Source: an uncultured Clostridia bacterium | GTDB taxonomy: Bacteria; Bacillota; Clostridia; Christensenellales; Borkfalkiaceae | Direction of reading: 5' to 3' | Length of the DNA: 7,493 bases | Assembly: GCA_947587775.1 (NCBI GenBank) | Contig: CANPYD010000047.1 | Coordinates: forward strand, 1 to 7,493 | Shown: positions 5,286 to 7,493 of the stretch, piece by piece | Layout: each line of letters begins with the position of its first letter | How positions within the stretch are numbered: the stretch's first letter is position 1 | The notes under the pieces: generated by a model | Database searches by the model: none | The model's input: only the letters and a program-made list of their open reading frames with translations | Told to the model about the DNA's origin: nothing | Position numbers and translations under genes: made by a program

Positions 5286-7222
5286 ACAGACAGCGGTATC
5301 TTGTAGATACGCTCAACAAATGGGCGTATGAATATTATGTGCTCGACAATCCCAGCGTTCCGGACAGGGAGTACGATAAGCTGTACGACGAGCTCAAAGA
5401 ACTCGAGCGGGAATCGGGTGAAGTCTATCCCGATTCTCCCACCCGCCGCGTCGGCGGGGAGCCCGTCAAGAGCTTTGCGCGGCATACCCATATCGCCCGC
5501 CTCTACTCGCTCGACAAGGCAGTGTCGGAGGACGAGCTCTCCGCATTCTTCACCCGCGTCAAAAAGGCGGACGAGAACGCGGATTACACCGTCGAATATA
5601 AGTATGACGGGCTCACCGTCTGCCTCACATATGAAAAGGGCACGTTCGTCCGCGCCTCCACCCGCGGCAATGGCGTCGAGGGAGAGGACGTCACGGCGCA
5701 GGTGCTCACGATCAGGAGCTTCCCCCTGAAGATCTCCTATCAGGGGACGCTCGAGGTGCGCGGCGAGGCGGTCATCCGTCTCTCCGTCCTCGAAAAATAC
5801 AACGAACTGCATCCCGCGGAGAAGCTCAAAAACGCTCGCAATGCGGCGGCGGGAGCTGTCAGGAATCTTGATCCCGCAATGACGACGGAGCGCGGCGTGG
5901 AGATTCTCTTTTACGACGTCAACTACATGAGCGAACATCCCGTTTCCTCGCAGACAGAGGCAATGGAATTTCTGAAGCGGGAAGGATTCAAAGTCTTCTC
6001 CTATTTCAAGATCTGCACAAGCGGGGAAGAAGTGCGGGAAGCGGTGGACGAGATCGAGGTCGGACGCCGCAAGATCGACTATCTCACGGACGGCGCGGTC
6101 ATCAAGGTGAACGGGGCTGCCGTGCGCGAGAAGATGGGATTTACCGATAAATTCCCCCGCTGGGCGATCGCTTACAAGTTCGAAGCCGAGGAAGCGGAGA
6201 CGGTTGTGAAAGAGGTCGTCTGGCAGGTCGGGCGGACGGGAAAACTCACGCCGCTCGCGCTCGTCTCGCCCGTGGAACTCGGGGGAGCGACCGTAAAACG
6301 CGCGACGCTCAACAACTTCGGCGATATTCAGAGGAAGAACGTGCGCTTGGGTTCCAAGGTACTTATCCGCCGCTCCAACGAGGTGATCCCAGAGATCTTG
6401 GGCGCAATTGACGATACCATGTCCGAGACCCCCCCGATAGAAAAGCCGTCCGTGTGCCCTTACTGCGGAAGCAAAGCGGAGGAGATCGGGGCGAATCTTT
6501 TCTGCCCGAACAGGGAATGCCCGCCCCGCGTCGTGCAAAAACTCACCCATTATTGCACGAAAAACGCCGCAGATGTGGAGGGCATGTCCGAGGCGACGAT
6601 CCAGCTTCTCTATGAGAAGAAGGGATTGAGAAGATTTTCGGATCTTTACCGCCTCACGGAGGAGAGCTTCGCGGGGCTCGACGGGTTCAAGGAGAAAAAG
6701 ATCGGAAACCTTCTCACTGCGATCGAAAAGAGCAAAAAGATCACCCTCGAGCGCTTTCTGTATGCGCTCGGCATCGGGCAGATCGGGCGGGTCGCCGCAC
6801 GCGACCTTGCGAAATTCGGCAGTATCGAGAAGATCGCCGCGCTGTCCTATGAGGAACTTGTCGCGCTCGAAAACATCGGCGACGTGACGGCACGGGGGAT
6901 CCTTGCCTACTTCGCCGACCCCGAAAACTGCGCGGAGCTTGCCCGCCTGAAAGAGGCGGGCGTGGAAGTATACGCAAAAGAACGCGCCGCAGAGGGCGTC
7001 TTTGCGGGGCAGACGGTGGTGCTCACGGGCTCCCTTGCGTCCTTCTCCCGCACCGAGGCGCAGAAGCGTATCGAAGCGCTCGGGGGCGTTGCGGCGAGCT
7101 CCGTCACGGGAAACACGACGCTTGTGATTGCCGGCGAGAAGGCGGGCAGTAAGCTCGACAAGGCCAAAAAGTTGGGCATCCCCGTCATCGGCGAAGAGGA
7201 ATTCTTGAAAATGCTGGAGTAA
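5282..7222 (+). CDS. ligA: NAD-dependent DNA ligase LigA
   Basis: This 646-residue ligase seals nicks in replication and repair using NAD+. Domains in order: Ia NMN-binding (YYVLDNPSVPDREYD, 19-33); adenylation domain with the lysine nucleophile in EYKYDG (K107), LEVRGEAV, ARNAAAGAVRNLDP, TDGAVIKV and FPRWAIAYKF; OB fold beginning near GRTGKLTP; Cys4 zinc finger C392, C395, C408, C413; helix-hairpin-helix domain (about 430-560); and a BRCT domain (about 572-646, GQTVVLTGSL). All domains are present, and the length is slightly under the usual 660-680. Departures from the enterobacterial consensus are KYDG for KLDG, TRGNG for TRGDG (N130) and ATLNN for ATLHN (N344). I remember such variants in clostridial LigA proteins, so it is probably active. 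The ATG overlaps the pcrA stop as ATGA, with GGAGG at 5273-5277 four bases upstream, so translation is coupled to pcrA. Confidence 0.97.
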   Translation: MNRQRYLVDTLNKWAYEYYVLDNPSVPDREYDKLYDELKELERESGEVYPDSPTRRVGGEPVKSFARHTHIARLYSLDKAVSEDELSAFFTRVKKADENADYTVEYKYDGLTVCLTYEKGTFVRASTRGNGVEGEDVTAQVLTIRSFPLKISYQGTLEVRGEAVIRLSVLEKYNELHPAEKLKNARNAAAGAVRNLDPAMTTERGVEILFYDVNYMSEHPVSSQTEAMEFLKREGFKVFSYFKICTSGEEVREAVDEIEVGRRKIDYLTDGAVIKVNGAAVREKMGFTDKFPRWAIAYKFEAEEAETVVKEVVWQVGRTGKLTPLALVSPVELGGATVKRATLNNFGDIQRKNVRLGSKVLIRRSNEVIPEILGAIDDTMSETPPIEKPSVCPYCGSKAEEIGANLFCPNRECPPRVVQKLTHYCTKNAADVEGMSEATIQLLYEKKGLRRFSDLYRLTEESFAGLDGFKEKKIGNLLTAIEKSKKITLERFLYALGIGQIGRVAARDLAKFGSIEKIAALSYEELVALENIGDVTARGILAYFADPENCAELARLKEAGVEVYAKERAAEGVFAGQTVVLTGSLASFSRTEAQKRIEALGGVAASSVTGNTTLVIAGEKAGSKLDKAKKLGIPVIGEEEFLKMLE

Positions 7223-7245
7223 GGGGACCTGACCGAGCGGAGTTC
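7223..7245. other. Short spacer between ligA and the repeat array
   Basis: These 23 bases follow the ligA stop and contain no hairpin or T-run of their own. Termination of the operon must rely on the palindromic repeats beyond, such as the stem at 7251-7269 or the one at 7388-7404, or occur outside the window. Confidence 0.4.
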
Positions 7246-7292
7246 CCTTGGCTCCCCTCATAGGGGAGCTGTCACCGCAGGTGACTGAGGGG
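7246..7292. repeat. 47-bp double-hairpin repeat (module B), copy 1
   Basis: It holds GCTCCCCT-cat-AGGGGAGC (7251-7269) followed by GTCACC-gca-GGTGAC (7271-7285) and TGAGGGG. A copy 98 bp downstream differs only at two loop bases. I remember this string as a frequent intergenic repeat in gut Clostridia. Confidence 0.8.
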
Positions 7293-7296
7293 GCAT

Positions 7297-7320
7297 CTCG
7301 GCGCCCCTTCCAGGGGAGCC
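7297..7320. repeat. GC-rich hairpin (module C), right copy, inverted
   Basis: CTCGGCGCCCC (7297-7307) is the reverse complement of 1100-1110. It is part of a stem with one mismatch, GGCgCCCCT-tcc-AGGGGaGCC (7300-7320). It sits between the two module B copies. Confidence 0.6.
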
Positions 7321-7343
7321 GGCGCGCTGCCCTTGCCCTCGTG

Positions 7344-7390
7344 CCTTGGCTCCCCTTGTAGGGGAGCTGTCACCGCAGGTGACTGAGGGG
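7344..7390. repeat. 47-bp double-hairpin repeat (module B), copy 2
   Basis: It matches 7246-7292 at 45 of 47 positions. The stems are GCTCCCCT-tgt-AGGGGAGC (7349-7367) and GTCACC-gca-GGTGAC (7369-7383). Both differences from copy 1 lie in the first loop, so the pairing is kept. Confidence 0.8.
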
Positions 7391-7404
7391 TTTTCAAAAA
7401 ACCC
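7388..7404. terminator. Possible bidirectional hairpin terminator
   Basis: GGGTTTT-caa-AAAACCC is a perfect 7-bp stem at the junction between modules B and A. It lacks a clean T-run after the stem, so terminator activity for ligA is only possible; the neighbouring GC-rich hairpins could serve as well. Confidence 0.3.
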
Positions 7405-7447
7405 TATCCCCCGCTTCGCGGGTACTTCCCCTAAGAGGGGAAGCAAG
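7402..7447 (-). repeat. 46-bp double-hairpin repeat (module A), right copy, inverted
   Basis: It is the reverse complement of 1023-1068 at 43 of 46 positions. The stems are CCCGC-ttc-GCGGG (7410-7422) and CTTCCCCT-aag-AGGGGAAG (7425-7443). It has the opposite orientation to the left copy, about 6.3 kb away. Confidence 0.75.
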
Positions 7448-7493
7448 TGGGACGCTGCGCGGGTACTTCCCCTAAGAGGGGAAGCAAGTGGGA
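7417..7493. repeat. Tandem 36-bp repeat with 41-bp period at the window edge
   Basis: Bases 7417-7452 and 7458-7493 are identical over 36 positions and each contains CTTCCCCT-aag-AGGGGAAG. The second copy reaches the last base of the window, so the array may continue. Confidence 0.8.

Noticed and set aside
5066..7261. 731-codon open frame antisense to ligA and the end of pcrA
   Set aside because: It is a shadow of the codon bias in GC-rich genes. It is Arg/Asp/Gly-rich with no recognisable domain, and the sense strand holds an unmistakable LigA.
7246..7493. A CRISPR array, because of regularly recurring short repeats
   Set aside because: The repeats differ in sequence and are hairpin modules at irregular spacing with related, not unique, sequence between them. 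No cas gene is present.

Overview
The window looks like a piece of the chromosome of an uncultured, fairly GC-rich Clostridia-type Bacillota, possibly Christensenellales. This rests on a PcrA and an NAD-dependent LigA of clostridial type, a short Lys/Arg-rich bS21, TTGACA/TATAAT promoters with 17-bp spacers, GGAGG ribosome binding sites, and palindromic intergenic repeats of a kind I remember from gut Clostridia genomes. The lineage is my inference. There is no rRNA, tRNA, CRISPR array or transposase.

Layout. Positions 1-769, minus strand, hold part of a cell-surface-type protein with two InlB-B-like beta repeats followed by a beta-rich module. It runs off the left edge, and its upstream end is cut inside a repeat unit with no usable start codon. 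Positions 770-1197 have no gene. They hold an AT-rich stretch with a leftward promoter, a 91-bp element bounded by perfect 11-bp inverted repeats, a string of GC-rich hairpins, and the promoter of the next gene. At 1198-2109 is an ArsR-like winged-helix regulator with a large beta-rich C-terminal domain. At 2254-2430 is rpsU (bS21), with its own consensus promoter and a clear intrinsic terminator. At 2501-2893 is a small, charged, helical protein that I do not recognise. At 2988-7222 is a two-gene operon, pcrA (UvrD-family helicase) and ligA (NAD-dependent DNA ligase), joined by an ATGA overlap. From 7223 to the end is a dense mosaic of short palindromic modules, including inverted relatives of those at 1023-1110.

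How the genes fit together. PcrA and LigA are translationally coupled and act in the same DNA repair and replication processes: strand unwinding and nick sealing. The upstream regulator, rpsU and the small unknown protein are separate transcription units or a weak read-through unit. I found no new defence or mobile system. The points most worth checking are two genes (the regulator and pcrA) whose start codons sit where transcription should begin, implying leaderless mRNAs; the headless surface gene at a sharp composition junction with a promoter pointing into it; and the inverted hairpin-repeat families flanking the housekeeping block.
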